A DNA stretch of 30,397 nucleotides from the NCBI GenBank assembly GCA_023391815.1, contig JAEWAF010000104.1, forward strand, positions 1 through 30,397. Reading direction: 5' to 3'. The DNA comes from Pseudomonadota bacterium (GTDB lineage: Bacteria > Pseudomonadota > Gammaproteobacteria > Steroidobacterales > Steroidobacteraceae). Numbering within the stretch: the first letter of the stretch is position 1; every line of letters begins with the position of its first letter. The notes under the pieces were generated by a model. That model saw only the letters and a list, made by a program, of their open reading frames with translations, did not search any database and was not told where the DNA came from. Position numbers and translations under genes: made by a program. Positions 22,576 to 29,870 of the stretch are shown here, in pieces.

Positions 22576-24897
22576 ATGACTATCGAGTCGGGGTATAAGC
22601 GGATCGGCGGGTCGGTGGCTGTGATGCTGGCCATGGCGGGAACCGCTGTCGCGCAGGAATCGAACGTCGCGAACACGAATCAGAACGCCGGGACGCACAC
22701 CGAAGAGGTCATCGTCACGGCTCAGCGCCGCGCCCAAAACCTGCAAGAAGTCCCGATCGCCGTAACCGCCGTGACGGCCGAAACGCTCGAAGCGGCGCGC
22801 GTCGAGAACATCGGCGATGTGCAACAGATCTCGCCGAGCATCTCGTTCGACACCAGCAACAGCGCGGCGAACAGCGCCAACATTCGGATTCGAGGCATCG
22901 GCACCGTCGGTAACAGCCGAGCGTTCGAAGGCGCCGTCGGCGTGTTCATCGATGGCGTATATCGCACTCGTGCCGGCCAGGCGCTGCAAAACTGGCTCGA
23001 CATCGACGGCTTGCAGGTCCTGCGTGGCCCGCAAGGCACGCTGTTCGGTAAGAACACCTCCGCCGGCGCGCTGCTCATCAACAGCACCAAGCCGACGCTG
23101 AGCGATTTCGATTCCAACTTCGAGCTGACCTACGGCAACTACGACACGTTGCTCGCACGCGGCGTCGTGAATATTCCGTTCGGCGAGCGGGCAGCGGCAC
23201 GCGTCGGGGTGTTGTGGTCCGAAGCGGATGGATTCATCGAAAACCCGAACACCGGCGACTCCTACAACGAACGCAAACCTCGTGCAGCCAAGGCGCAGTT
23301 GCTGGTCGAGCCCCGCGATTCGCTGTCCTTGCGGCTGATCGCCGACTACTCGCAGGAGAAGAGCAACTGCTGTTACGGGCAGGTCGATGACGTCGATGGA
23401 CCGCTGCAACCGTTCATCGACGTGCTGACTCGCGCGCGCGGACTGAGGCCGCCGTCGCCGGACTTCGACGATTACGAGCAGGTGTTGAGCAACGATACGC
23501 GCCAGGATCTGACGGATAAAGGCGTCGTCCTGCAAGCGGACTGGGAGTTGGGCCAAGGCAACTCGCTGCACTCCGTGACCGCCTATCGAAGCTGGAAGAT
23601 CCAGCAAGACGGCATGGATGCGGATTTCACCGGCGCCAACATTCTCACCATCAACGAAAGCTTCCGCACCGACTTCTTCTCGCAGGAGCTCACATACAAC
23701 GGCACGCTCGCCTCGGCGGACTATGTGTTCGGCGCGTACTTCGCCGATGAGGACATTGACGCCACTCACCAGCTGCTGTGGGGCAATCAGGCGCAGGCGT
23801 TCTTCGACGTGTTGTTTGCCGCGCAGGCCGGCTTGCCGCCGGGCACGTCCGCCGCGCCGGAGGGTTTGTGGAGCGACGCGGTGCTGCCTGCAACCAGCCG
23901 CTCGTACGCAGCCTTCACCCATTGGAGCATCGGGCTCACCGATCCGTTGAAGCTGATCGTCGGCGCTCGCTATTCGCGTGAAGACAAGACCGGCGCGTTC
24001 AAGCGCTTCTACTTCACACCGCTGCCGAACGCCGCCTTCCGGTTGTTGAACGTGCAGCCGGGCCCCGAGTACAGCGCCAAGCAAGAGGACGATGCGGTCA
24101 CTGGCACGCTCGGTCTGCAGTATCAATTCACGCCGGATGTGATGGGCTATGTGAGCTACAGCCGCGGCTTCAAAGCCGGCGGTGTGAACATCGACAATAC
24201 CGCCGCAGGCACGCGAGCTAACAATCCGGCCGAAGTGCCGAACGCTCGCCCGCTCGATCCGCGTTACAAGCCGGAGTATGTCGACGGTTATGAGGTGGGC
24301 TTGAAGACCGAGTACGCCGGCGGTCGTGCGCGAAGCAACTTCGCGGCGTTCTACGATGAGATGAAGGATCTGCAGGTCGCGCAGTTCCTCGGCACGCAGT
24401 TCACCATCGTGAATGCGCCGGAAGCCACCGTATACGGCCTCGAAGTGGAAAACAGTTTCTCGCTGACGGATGCCCTCAGCCTTGGGCTCGATGTGACCTG
24501 GCTCGCGGAGGCTCAGTTCGGCGAGTCCGCGTCGATTCTGAATTTGTCGGGGCGTGACTTTGCCCAGGCGCCGGAGCTGGCCGCGAATCTCTCGCTGAAT
24601 CTCGATCAGCCGTTGAACAACAGCCTGTCGCTGATCGGACGTATCGCCGGGACCTACACCGGCGAGCAGTACACGAACACTTCGAACGATCTCACACGCG
24701 ACGCGCAGACCGAAGTGAATCTGAGCGTCGGCTTCAAGGCGTCGGACAACTCGTGGTCGGTGACGGCGTGGTGTCAGAACTGTAGCGACGAGCGCTACGT
24801 GACTCAGCATTTCAACTCGCCGCTGCAAGGAACGGACTCGAACGGTTACGTGTCCGCGCCGCTCACCTACGGTGTCACGCTACGGATGTCGTTCTAG
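22576..24897 (+). CDS. TonB-dependent outer-membrane receptor
   Basis: A 773-aa outer-membrane transporter. The signal peptide ends at AVA|Q (after A26). The TonB box is E44VIVTAQRR, and the plug domain contains RIRGIGTVGNS, VGVFIDGVYR and LRGPQGTLFGKNTSAG. A beta-barrel follows, ending in the typical terminal aromatic (MSF). GGGGGA upstream supports ATG 22576 over the TTG at 22552. Receptors of this subtype (VIVTAQRR box, SPSISF plug) are common in catabolic clusters for hydrophobic or complex carbon sources. With the shared operator and roxA nearby, import of rubber-derived oligo-isoprenoids is the likely role (inference); iron-chelate transport is the default alternative. Confidence 0.9.
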   Translation: MTIESGYKRIGGSVAVMLAMAGTAVAQESNVANTNQNAGTHTEEVIVTAQRRAQNLQEVPIAVTAVTAETLEAARVENIGDVQQISPSISFDTSNSAANSANIRIRGIGTVGNSRAFEGAVGVFIDGVYRTRAGQALQNWLDIDGLQVLRGPQGTLFGKNTSAGALLINSTKPTLSDFDSNFELTYGNYDTLLARGVVNIPFGERAAARVGVLWSEADGFIENPNTGDSYNERKPRAAKAQLLVEPRDSLSLRLIADYSQEKSNCCYGQVDDVDGPLQPFIDVLTRARGLRPPSPDFDDYEQVLSNDTRQDLTDKGVVLQADWELGQGNSLHSVTAYRSWKIQQDGMDADFTGANILTINESFRTDFFSQELTYNGTLASADYVFGAYFADEDIDATHQLLWGNQAQAFFDVLFAAQAGLPPGTSAAPEGLWSDAVLPATSRSYAAFTHWSIGLTDPLKLIVGARYSREDKTGAFKRFYFTPLPNAAFRLLNVQPGPEYSAKQEDDAVTGTLGLQYQFTPDVMGYVSYSRGFKAGGVNIDNTAAGTRANNPAEVPNARPLDPRYKPEYVDGYEVGLKTEYAGGRARSNFAAFYDEMKDLQVAQFLGTQFTIVNAPEATVYGLEVENSFSLTDALSLGLDVTWLAEAQFGESASILNLSGRDFAQAPELAANLSLNLDQPLNNSLSLIGRIAGTYTGEQYTNTSNDLTRDAQTEVNLSVGFKASDNSWSVTAWCQNCSDERYVTQHFNSPLQGTDSNGYVSAPLTYGVTLRMSF

Positions 24898-24929
24898 TCG
24901 GACGTGAGCGCGTCCATCGGAGTCTTCGA

Positions 24930-25694
24930 ATGCAATTAGCGGGTCATGCGGCCATTGTTACGGGCGGCGCTTCAGGTCTTGGGGCCGCGACTGCCGCGGC
25001 CTTGTTGAAGTCAGGAGCAAAAGTCACGTTGCTCGACTTGAACGAGACGACGTTGGCGGCGCAGGCACAGACGCTCGGCTGTCATGCCGAGGTGTGCAAT
25101 GTCGCTGATGAGACGAGCACGGCGCGCGCGATCGAAGCGGCCGAGCGGCGGAACGGTGTGGCTCGCGTGATCGTGAACTGTGCCGGCATTGGCAGGCCCG
25201 GTAAGGCGGTGGGACGTGATGGTCCACTTTCCCTTTCTGAGTTCTCGCGCATCGTCAATGTGAATCTGGTCGGTACGTTCAACATCATTCGTCTCGCCGC
25301 CGCGCGCTTGCAGAATGCAGCTGCGCTGGACGGGGGTGAGCGCGGGGTGATCGTGAACACTGCCTCGATCGCGGCGTTCGATGGCCAGATCGGTCAGCCA
25401 GCGTACTCGGCGTCGAAGGCCGGCGTCGTCGGCATGACGCTGCCGCTGGCTCGCGAGTTCGCGCGAGTTGGCATTCGCGTCGTGACTATCGCGCCGGGTG
25501 TGTTTGAAACCCCGATGCTCGGCGGCGAGCTCAACGAACAGCAGCAGTCGGCGTTGACCGCTTCCATCCCATTTCCCAACCGCTTGGGCCGGCCGCCCGA
25601 ATTCGCGCAGCTCGTGATCTCGATTGCCGAAAACCCGTTCCTCAACGGCGAAACCATTCGGCTCGACGGCGCGCAGCGCATGCCGCCGAAGTGA
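24930..25694 (+). CDS. SDR dehydrogenase, HSD10 / 2-methyl-3-hydroxyacyl-CoA dehydrogenase-like
   Basis: A 254-aa classical short-chain dehydrogenase. The cofactor motif is T11GGASGLG18, and D36 after strand 2 (LLDLN) points to NAD. The catalytic pair is Y159SASK163. The C-terminal FPNRLGRPPEFAQLV and the ETIRLDGA ending match type-2 3-hydroxyacyl-CoA dehydrogenases (HSD17B10 group), which oxidise 2-methyl-3-hydroxyacyl-CoA. Such an enzyme is what the propionyl-CoA-releasing turns of isoprenoid degradation need. It lies 32 nt downstream of the receptor gene with GGAG before ATG 24930, so it is probably co-transcribed. Its stop codon abuts an aldehyde dehydrogenase remnant. Precise substrate is inferred. 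Confidence 0.82.
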   Translation: MQLAGHAAIVTGGASGLGAATAAALLKSGAKVTLLDLNETTLAAQAQTLGCHAEVCNVADETSTARAIEAAERRNGVARVIVNCAGIGRPGKAVGRDGPLSLSEFSRIVNVNLVGTFNIIRLAAARLQNAAALDGGERGVIVNTASIAAFDGQIGQPAYSASKAGVVGMTLPLAREFARVGIRVVTIAPGVFETPMLGGELNEQQQSALTASIPFPNRLGRPPEFAQLVISIAENPFLNGETIRLDGAQRMPPK

Positions 25695-25942
25695 GACTGC
25701 CATGCACGACTTCCGCAGTCTTTGGGCTGGCGGGCTATGTGCATTCGAGCAACCTGGAGCGTGCGCGGCGAGTCGCGAGGCAATTGCGTGCGGGCATGAT
25801 TCATATCAACGGTGCGCAGATCGACATGAATGCGCCGTTTGGCGGCTATAAGCAGTCCGGCAATGGTCGCGAGTGGGGGCGCGAAGGCTTGAAGGAAGCC
25901 CTCGAGACCAAGGCGGTGCTCGGGCACTTCGCGGAGCACTGA
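25691..25942 (+). pseudogene. C-terminal remnant of an aldehyde dehydrogenase
   Basis: About 73 residues from FGLAGYVHSS (25721 on) to the stop match the C-terminus of the ALDH superfamily, including GMIHING, APFGGYKQSGNGRE and the ETKAVLG end. The first ~400 residues, with the NAD-binding domain and the catalytic Cys and Glu, are missing. Homology starts within ~25 nt of the upstream SDR stop, so there is no room for them. The phrase MHDSAVFGLAGY can be read if one base near 25711 is removed, hinting that homology reaches almost to the SDR stop. A deletion probably fused the SDR end to the ALDH tail. A full ALDH would have oxidised the aldehyde of ODTD. The short frame opens at GTG 25691 but is unlikely to make a working enzyme. 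Confidence 0.8.
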
Positions 25943-25984
25943 TGCGCTGGGTATCCGCAATGGATCGAGCGGGATTCGTTCCGG

Positions 25985-26743
25985 GTGTTTGATCTCAGGG
26001 GCAAAGTCGCGCTCGTGACCGGCGCGTCGAGTGGGTTGGGTCGGCACTTCGCTAAGGTGCTGGCGCTTGCTGGCGCCAGTGTCGTCGTTGCTGCTCGGCG
26101 TGGTTCGCTGCTCGAGGCGTTGGCCGCGGATATTGTCGCCGCCGGTGGTCGAGCTGCGCCATTGGTGCTCGATGTTTCTGGCCCGGCGGAGTCCATCGAG
26201 CGTTGTGTGACTCAGGCGCTGCACTGTTTCGGACCGATCGACATCCTCATCAACAATTCCGGTGTCACTGTTACCAAACCGGTGCTCGATCAGACGCCCG
26301 CCGATTGGGATACCGTCATGAATACCAATCTGCGCGGTGCGTTCTTTTTAAGCCAGGCGGTCGCTCGTCAGATGCGCCTCTCGGGTGGCGGTTGCATCGT
26401 GAATGTCGCGTCCATTCTTGGGTTGCGGCAGGCGGGGATGATCGCGCCTTACGCCGCATCGAAGGCTGCGCTGATTCAACTTACGAAGACCATGGCGTTG
26501 GAGCTGGCGCGATATTCGATTCGAGTGAATGCCCTCGCGCCGGGGTACATCGCCAGCGATCTGAACTCGGCGTTCTTCGAGACGGATGCCGGACGGGCAT
26601 TGGTCCGGCGCATTCCACAGCGCCATCTCGGAGAGCCGACAGATCTCGATGGCGCTTTGTTACTTCTATGCAGCGACGCTTCGCGCTACATGACCGGGAG
26701 TGTGATCACCGTCGACGGCGGACATGTGGTCAGCACGTTGTGA
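25985..26743 (+). CDS. SDR oxidoreductase, FabG-like
   Basis: A 252-aa classical SDR. The cofactor motif is T12GASSGLG19, NNSG marks strand 4, the catalytic pair is Y156AASK160, and the C-terminus GSVITVDGG is typical of FabG-like reductases. VVAARR after strand 2 suggests NADP preference. The start is GTG 25985, since no in-frame ATG fits before the conserved N-terminus; the ribosome site is weak. It follows the ALDH remnant by 42 nt on the same strand and ends 2 nt from the convergent YCII-domain gene. Likely role: reduction or oxidation of a ketone or hydroxyacyl intermediate, for example the terminal methyl ketone of ODTD-derived acids (inference). Confidence 0.82.
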   Translation: MFDLRGKVALVTGASSGLGRHFAKVLALAGASVVVAARRGSLLEALAADIVAAGGRAAPLVLDVSGPAESIERCVTQALHCFGPIDILINNSGVTVTKPVLDQTPADWDTVMNTNLRGAFFLSQAVARQMRLSGGGCIVNVASILGLRQAGMIAPYAASKAALIQLTKTMALELARYSIRVNALAPGYIASDLNSAFFETDAGRALVRRIPQRHLGEPTDLDGALLLLCSDASRYMTGSVITVDGGHVVSTL

Positions 26744-26745
26744 GC

Positions 26746-27144
26746 CTACTTTTTCCAGCTTTGAGGCGTTTCGGTCGTCCGGTCATACGCGGAGCAGGTC
26801 TTGGGCTCGATCGGCCGGATCTCCAGGCTCAGCCCGAAGCCGAGAGTCGGACACTGTGCTCCCAGCGCCGCCGCTTCTTCCAGACTGTTCGCCACGAAGT
26901 GCCAATAGCCGCCGATCACTTCCTTGGTTTCAGCAAACGGCCCGTCGATGACGCCGTGCTTGGAAACAACCATCTTCGCCGGCTGCAACCGCTGCCCCGA
27001 AATCATCTTGCCCTGCGCGACCAGCACGTCGTGCCACTTATAGAACGCATCGATCGCCGCCTGAATCTGCTCCGGCGACTTGTCCTCATCCCACTGCCCC
27101 TTGGAAATGACCAGAAACTTGGACGAACCTTCGGCGCTGCTCAT
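26746..27144 (-). CDS. YCII-related (DGPF domain) protein
   Basis: A 132-aa protein with the diagnostic D67GPFAETKEVIGGYW motif of the YCII/DGPF family. These are small dimeric ferredoxin-like-fold proteins, often encoded beside ECF sigma factors, with no settled enzymatic role. ATG 27144 is preferred over a longer upstream frame because AGGGGA precedes it and the family fold starts at KFLVISKG. Its stop lies 2 nt from that of the SDR gene on the other strand, with no hairpin between. No sigma factor gene is adjacent. It probably marks the right-hand edge of the catabolic block. Confidence 0.8.
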   Translation of the reverse strand: MSSAEGSSKFLVISKGQWDEDKSPEQIQAAIDAFYKWHDVLVAQGKMISGQRLQPAKMVVSKHGVIDGPFAETKEVIGGYWHFVANSLEEAAALGAQCPTLGFGLSLEIRPIEPKTCSAYDRTTETPQSWKK

Positions 27145-27370
27145 CACTCGTCCCCTGACTTCAGTTACTGTACGGATAGACAGAATAACAAACCGGAAGA
27201 GCGGATTGTCCAGGCGGGGCGGCACGGAGCAACTAATGAGATGGGCCTGGTGATTGGCTTGTTCTCCGCCAACCGCCGCCGTAGAATCCGTTCGTGCACA
27301 AAAGCCGGCTAGGTGCACGCCCGCCTCGAAGAGGTCTGCCCCGGTGGCAGGTAAGTGGATCCGGACTGAC
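27145..27370. other. Intergenic stretch without recognised genes
   Basis: Between the YCII gene and the terminator at 27371 I find no convincing coding region, tRNA or known structured RNA. It probably contains the YCII promoter on the minus strand. GTGCAC occurs twice around 27293-27317 as a small repeat of unknown meaning. Confidence 0.4.
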
Positions 27371-27395
27371 GAAACCCCGCATCGAGCGGGGTTTC
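27371..27395 (-). terminator. Rho-independent terminator downstream of the minus-strand hypothetical gene
   Basis: GAAACCCCGC (27371-27380), a 5-nt loop, then GCGGGGTTTC (27386-27395) is a perfect 10-bp stem. It lies 19 nt after the stop of the minus-strand gene ending at 27415. A GC core flanked by A and T runs is typical of intrinsic terminators and could work in both directions. Confidence 0.75.
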
Positions 27396-27414
27396 GCGTT
27401 TCTGAGATCCGAGA

Positions 27415-27975
27415 TTACGGTGGCGGTCGCGGACTGGTGCCCCGCAGGATGTGGCCCAGCAAGGCTTGGAAGCTGATGCGTCCCCGACGAGGTGTCGGTC
27501 TGCTTCGGTCGAGCACGTACGCCGATTGCACCATCAAATGAGCCGCATCGGGGCCAATTTTCTTGAGCCGCCGCAAGTCGAAGAATACCGCGTAGCGCTC
27601 ACCGGAACGCATCTCCACGGTGACGTAATTGATGAGGCCGCCCCTGCCACGCGCGAATTCGCAGCGTCGATTTTCCAATGTGCGAATGATCGTCGGTAGC
27701 TCTAAGGACTGCGCGTGCCTTTCTGGGCAGAAGCGTCGTACCTCCCTGTTGTCCCTATAGAGTTGGTGATCGCGATCTAGCGGCTGTATTGCGCGAGTGA
27801 ACGTGTGCAGCCCGAAGGACACGTGTACTCGCACGTTTCGGCCGGGGTGCTTCTCGGTTGCGGGTAGCTCCAACGATCTGATGAAGGGATGTAGATGAGA
27901 GAGCGAATAGCGCTCTGACCCGCTGGGGGTGTGATCCTTCCAGTAAATCAGGCCCGAGTCCCAGTTCACCCCCAT
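27415..27975 (-). CDS. Hypothetical protein, family not identified
   Basis: A 186-aa protein I do not recognise with certainty. It has no signal peptide or membrane segment. Notable segments are YSLSHLHPFIRSLELP near the N-terminus, VHVSFGLHTFTRA, RRFCPERHAQSLELPTIIRTL, and a C-terminal block YAVFFDLRRL...LMVQSAYVLD. The ordered mix of aromatic, His and Cys motifs looks like a conserved soluble domain rather than a chance frame. A terminator hairpin sits just past its stop, and GGAG precedes ATG 27975, both supporting a real gene. The C-terminal tail is basic (RPTPRRGR). It is separated from the ABC-F gene upstream by about 200 nt. No function is proposed. Confidence 0.65.
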   Translation of the reverse strand: MGVNWDSGLIYWKDHTPSGSERYSLSHLHPFIRSLELPATEKHPGRNVRVHVSFGLHTFTRAIQPLDRDHQLYRDNREVRRFCPERHAQSLELPTIIRTLENRRCEFARGRGGLINYVTVEMRSGERYAVFFDLRRLKKIGPDAAHLMVQSAYVLDRSRPTPRRGRISFQALLGHILRGTSPRPPP

Positions 27976-28181
27976 CGATCGGCAGCTCCGTATGTCGGGA
28001 ATCCGTCACCTCCAGGCGGGGCTGCTTTGCATGCGCGTGCCCGCCGCGACGATCTTGCATCGATGCGGATGGCCGAAAATCATGAATATCCGGTTGTCTA
28101 TTCATCGAGAGCGCGGCGGTCTGTGCGGGAAAACGCGGGGCGGATGCCGCGGAATCCGTTCCGCGGCTAAGGACCGAGACC

Positions 28182-29678
28182 TCACCGCCGTGCTGGCAAC
28201 TCAAACTCCTCCTTTACCCCACAGTGCTCCAGAAATCGACGATCGTGCGAGACCGCGATCAGCGCGCCGCGGTATTCGCTGACCAGGTTTTCCAGGAACT
28301 GGATATTCGCCAGATCCAGGTTGTTCGTGGGCTCGTCGAGGAGCAGCAGTTCGGGTTTGTGGGTGGAGAGCAGGCCGCGGGCGAGGGTGGCGCGAAGGCG
28401 TTCGCCGCCGCTGAGGGAGCCGGCTTTCTGGAAGACGGTGTCTCTTGTGAACAGAAAACGCGCGAGGTGGGTACGAATTTCGCTTTCGCTGCCGGGGGCG
28501 ACGGCGCGGATGTTGTCGAGGATGCTGAGCGAGTCGTCGAGCACGCTGCAACGTTGGTCGATATATAAAGTGACCAGCTGACCTCGGTTCAATTCACCGC
28601 GCGTAGTCAACGGTGCGCCGGTCAGCGCCTTGAGCAGCGTGGATTTGCCGGAGCCGTTCGGCCCTTGCAAAGCCATCCTCACATTGCCGCGCCAGCAGAA
28701 ATCCAGGTCGTGAGCGTAGAGCCAGTCGTGAAAGCGGATGTTGAAGCGATGAGCTTCGGCGATGAGCTTCTGTGCATGCAGTTCCTGCCCCATCAGGTCT
28801 GCATACATCACCGGATCGACTTTCAAATTCTCGAATGCCTCGTGCGCCGATTTCACGGCGGCCTCGGCGCGCTCGACCTGTGCGACATCGCGTTTGCCAG
28901 TGGTAACCTGAGCGGCGCGCTTCCGACCGCCGGCCAGGATTCTGGGAATGCCGCCGCGGTCGGCAGCCGCCTGTCCGCGACGATTGCGTTTCTCCTGTCG
29001 AGCCTTCTGTTCGAACCGATGTGCGATGGCCGCGTCGCGCTCGCGTTTCGCTTGATCGAGCGCCGCGCCGAGGCGTGCACGTTCGCGATCTTTCTCGACG
29101 GCGTACTCGGACCACGACCCGCCGAACTTCATCAGCCCGAGGTTGGACAGCTCCAGAATCTCATCGCACAGTTCGAGCGCCTCACGATCGTGAGAGATCA
29201 GCAGCAAGCCACCCGCATGCGCGCGAAGGAATTGAAACACCGCTTCTCGACCGTCGCGGTCCAGATCGTTGGTGGGCTCATCGAGAATCAGAAAGCCATC
29301 GTCGAGCGCGCGCGCCAGTCGCACTCGCATCCATTGGCCGCCGCTGAGTGTCGTGCATAGGGCCTGCTGATCAATGTTCGCGAGCAGCCGATCCCTGGTC
29401 AGCGACCACTGCTCGACGGACGCAAGATAATCCGCGACCGCGACCGGCTCGGGCGACTGACGTTGAGCAAAGAGCCGCACCGTGCCCTGACGTTGGATGA
29501 CGCCGCGCGTGGGTTCGAGCTCGCCGGCGAGCAGCCGCGCGAGACAAGTTTTACCGACGCCATTGGGACCGACCAGCGCCGAGCGCGTGACGTTCAGGGT
29601 GAAGTTGAGCGCCTTGAACAACTCGCGCCCATTGGAAAATTCGTACGCGACGTCGCGCGCCACGATAATTGGAGACAT
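28182..29678 (-). CDS. ABC-F family ATPase (ribosome-associated, possible antibiotic protection)
   Basis: A 498-aa soluble protein with two ABC ATPase domains and no membrane segments, the hallmark of ABC-F proteins that act on the ribosome E site. The first domain has Walker A G37PNGVGKT44, signature LSGGQ and Walker B LILDEPTNDLD. The second has Walker A G339PNGSGKS346, signature LSGGE and Walker B LLLDEPTNNLD. The DEPTNxLD form is typical of ABC-F. An Arg/Lys-rich linker (about residues 190-310) would contact the P-site tRNA. ATG 29678 follows a perfect GGAGG at 6 nt. Upstream lies an attenuator-like leader, a control typical of antibiotic-resistance ABC-F genes. Housekeeping factors such as EttA and Uup are alternatives. 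Confidence 0.88.
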   Translation of the reverse strand: MSPIIVARDVAYEFSNGRELFKALNFTLNVTRSALVGPNGVGKTCLARLLAGELEPTRGVIQRQGTVRLFAQRQSPEPVAVADYLASVEQWSLTRDRLLANIDQQALCTTLSGGQWMRVRLARALDDGFLILDEPTNDLDRDGREAVFQFLRAHAGGLLLISHDREALELCDEILELSNLGLMKFGGSWSEYAVEKDRERARLGAALDQAKRERDAAIAHRFEQKARQEKRNRRGQAAADRGGIPRILAGGRKRAAQVTTGKRDVAQVERAEAAVKSAHEAFENLKVDPVMYADLMGQELHAQKLIAEAHRFNIRFHDWLYAHDLDFCWRGNVRMALQGPNGSGKSTLLKALTGAPLTTRGELNRGQLVTLYIDQRCSVLDDSLSILDNIRAVAPGSESEIRTHLARFLFTRDTVFQKAGSLSGGERLRATLARGLLSTHKPELLLLDEPTNNLDLANIQFLENLVSEYRGALIAVSHDRRFLEHCGVKEEFELPARR

Positions 29679-29745
29679 AAACAACCTCCGCGCACAGACG
29701 TGCGCGCCTGCGGAGAAACAAGTAGAAAATGCAGAGGTTGTTTAT
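29677..29745 (-). promoter_or_regulatory. Attenuator-like leader sequestering the ABC-F ribosome site
   Basis: On the minus strand, positions 29745-29731 (ATAAACAACCTCTGC) can pair along 15 bp, with one U-G wobble, to 29691-29677. The latter arm holds the ribosome site GGAGG and the first two bases of the ATG. A competing local GC-rich hairpin joins 29715-29710 (CTCCGC) to 29691-29686 (GCGGAG), followed by GTTGTTT, so it could be an intrinsic terminator. Two mutually exclusive structures before an ABC-F gene suggest ribosome-mediated attenuation. The pairing is seen; the mechanism is inferred. Confidence 0.55.
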
Positions 29746-29771
29746 TGGCGCATAGAGCTCTGGATTTGCAT
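29742..29771 (-). CDS. Candidate 9-residue leader peptide of the ABC-F gene
   Basis: An ATG at 29771 opens the frame MQIQSSMRQ. It ends in TAA, which lies inside the anti-ribosome-site arm of the leader. A ribosome paused on the last codons would cover that arm and free or refold the downstream site. No good ribosome site precedes the ATG, which sits in the stem of a hairpin (29758-29777). TACACT (29790-29785) is a possible -10, so the mRNA could start only a few nt upstream. A chance short frame is possible. Confidence 0.3.
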   Translation of the reverse strand: MQIQSSMRQ

Positions 29772-29777
29772 CCAGAG
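29758..29777. repeat. Perfect 8-bp hairpin at the candidate leader peptide start
   Basis: CTCTGGAT (29758-29765) and ATCCAGAG (29770-29777) flank a 4-nt loop that reads GCAA on the minus strand, a stable GNRA-type tetraloop. It includes the leader ATG. It could be a 5' stabiliser or part of the attenuator. Confidence 0.5.
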
Positions 29778-29820
29778 GCGCGCAGTGTACGTGGAATCGC
29801 CGCGAATTGCAGCCCTGCAC

Positions 29821-29849
29821 GACCAGGCTGGCAACCCGCCGGCCTGGTC
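29821..29849 (-). terminator. Possible weak terminator hairpin after cheW
   Basis: GACCAGGC (29821-29828) pairs with GCCTGGTC (29842-29849) across a 13-nt loop, 21 nt past the cheW stop on the minus strand. No U-tract follows, so termination is uncertain. Confidence 0.35.
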
Positions 29850-29870
29850 GGATGCGTCGGGGCAAGGCGC

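Noticed and set aside
22456..24828. A 790-residue minus-strand open frame opposite the TonB receptor
   Set aside because: High GC keeps antisense frames open. The plus strand encodes an unmistakable signal peptide, TonB box, plug and barrel end, whereas the antisense product has no domain features.
27260..27400. A possible small RNA or tRNA ending at the hairpin at 27371-27395
   Set aside because: No cloverleaf or known structured RNA pattern could be drawn upstream; the hairpin is well explained as the terminator of the minus-strand gene ending at 27415.
7005..27541. CRISPR arrays, insertion sequences, integrases or attachment sites
   Set aside because: No regularly spaced direct repeats, transposase-like frames or tRNA-associated repeats were seen while reading the window; the only clear genome damage is the truncated aldehyde dehydrogenase.
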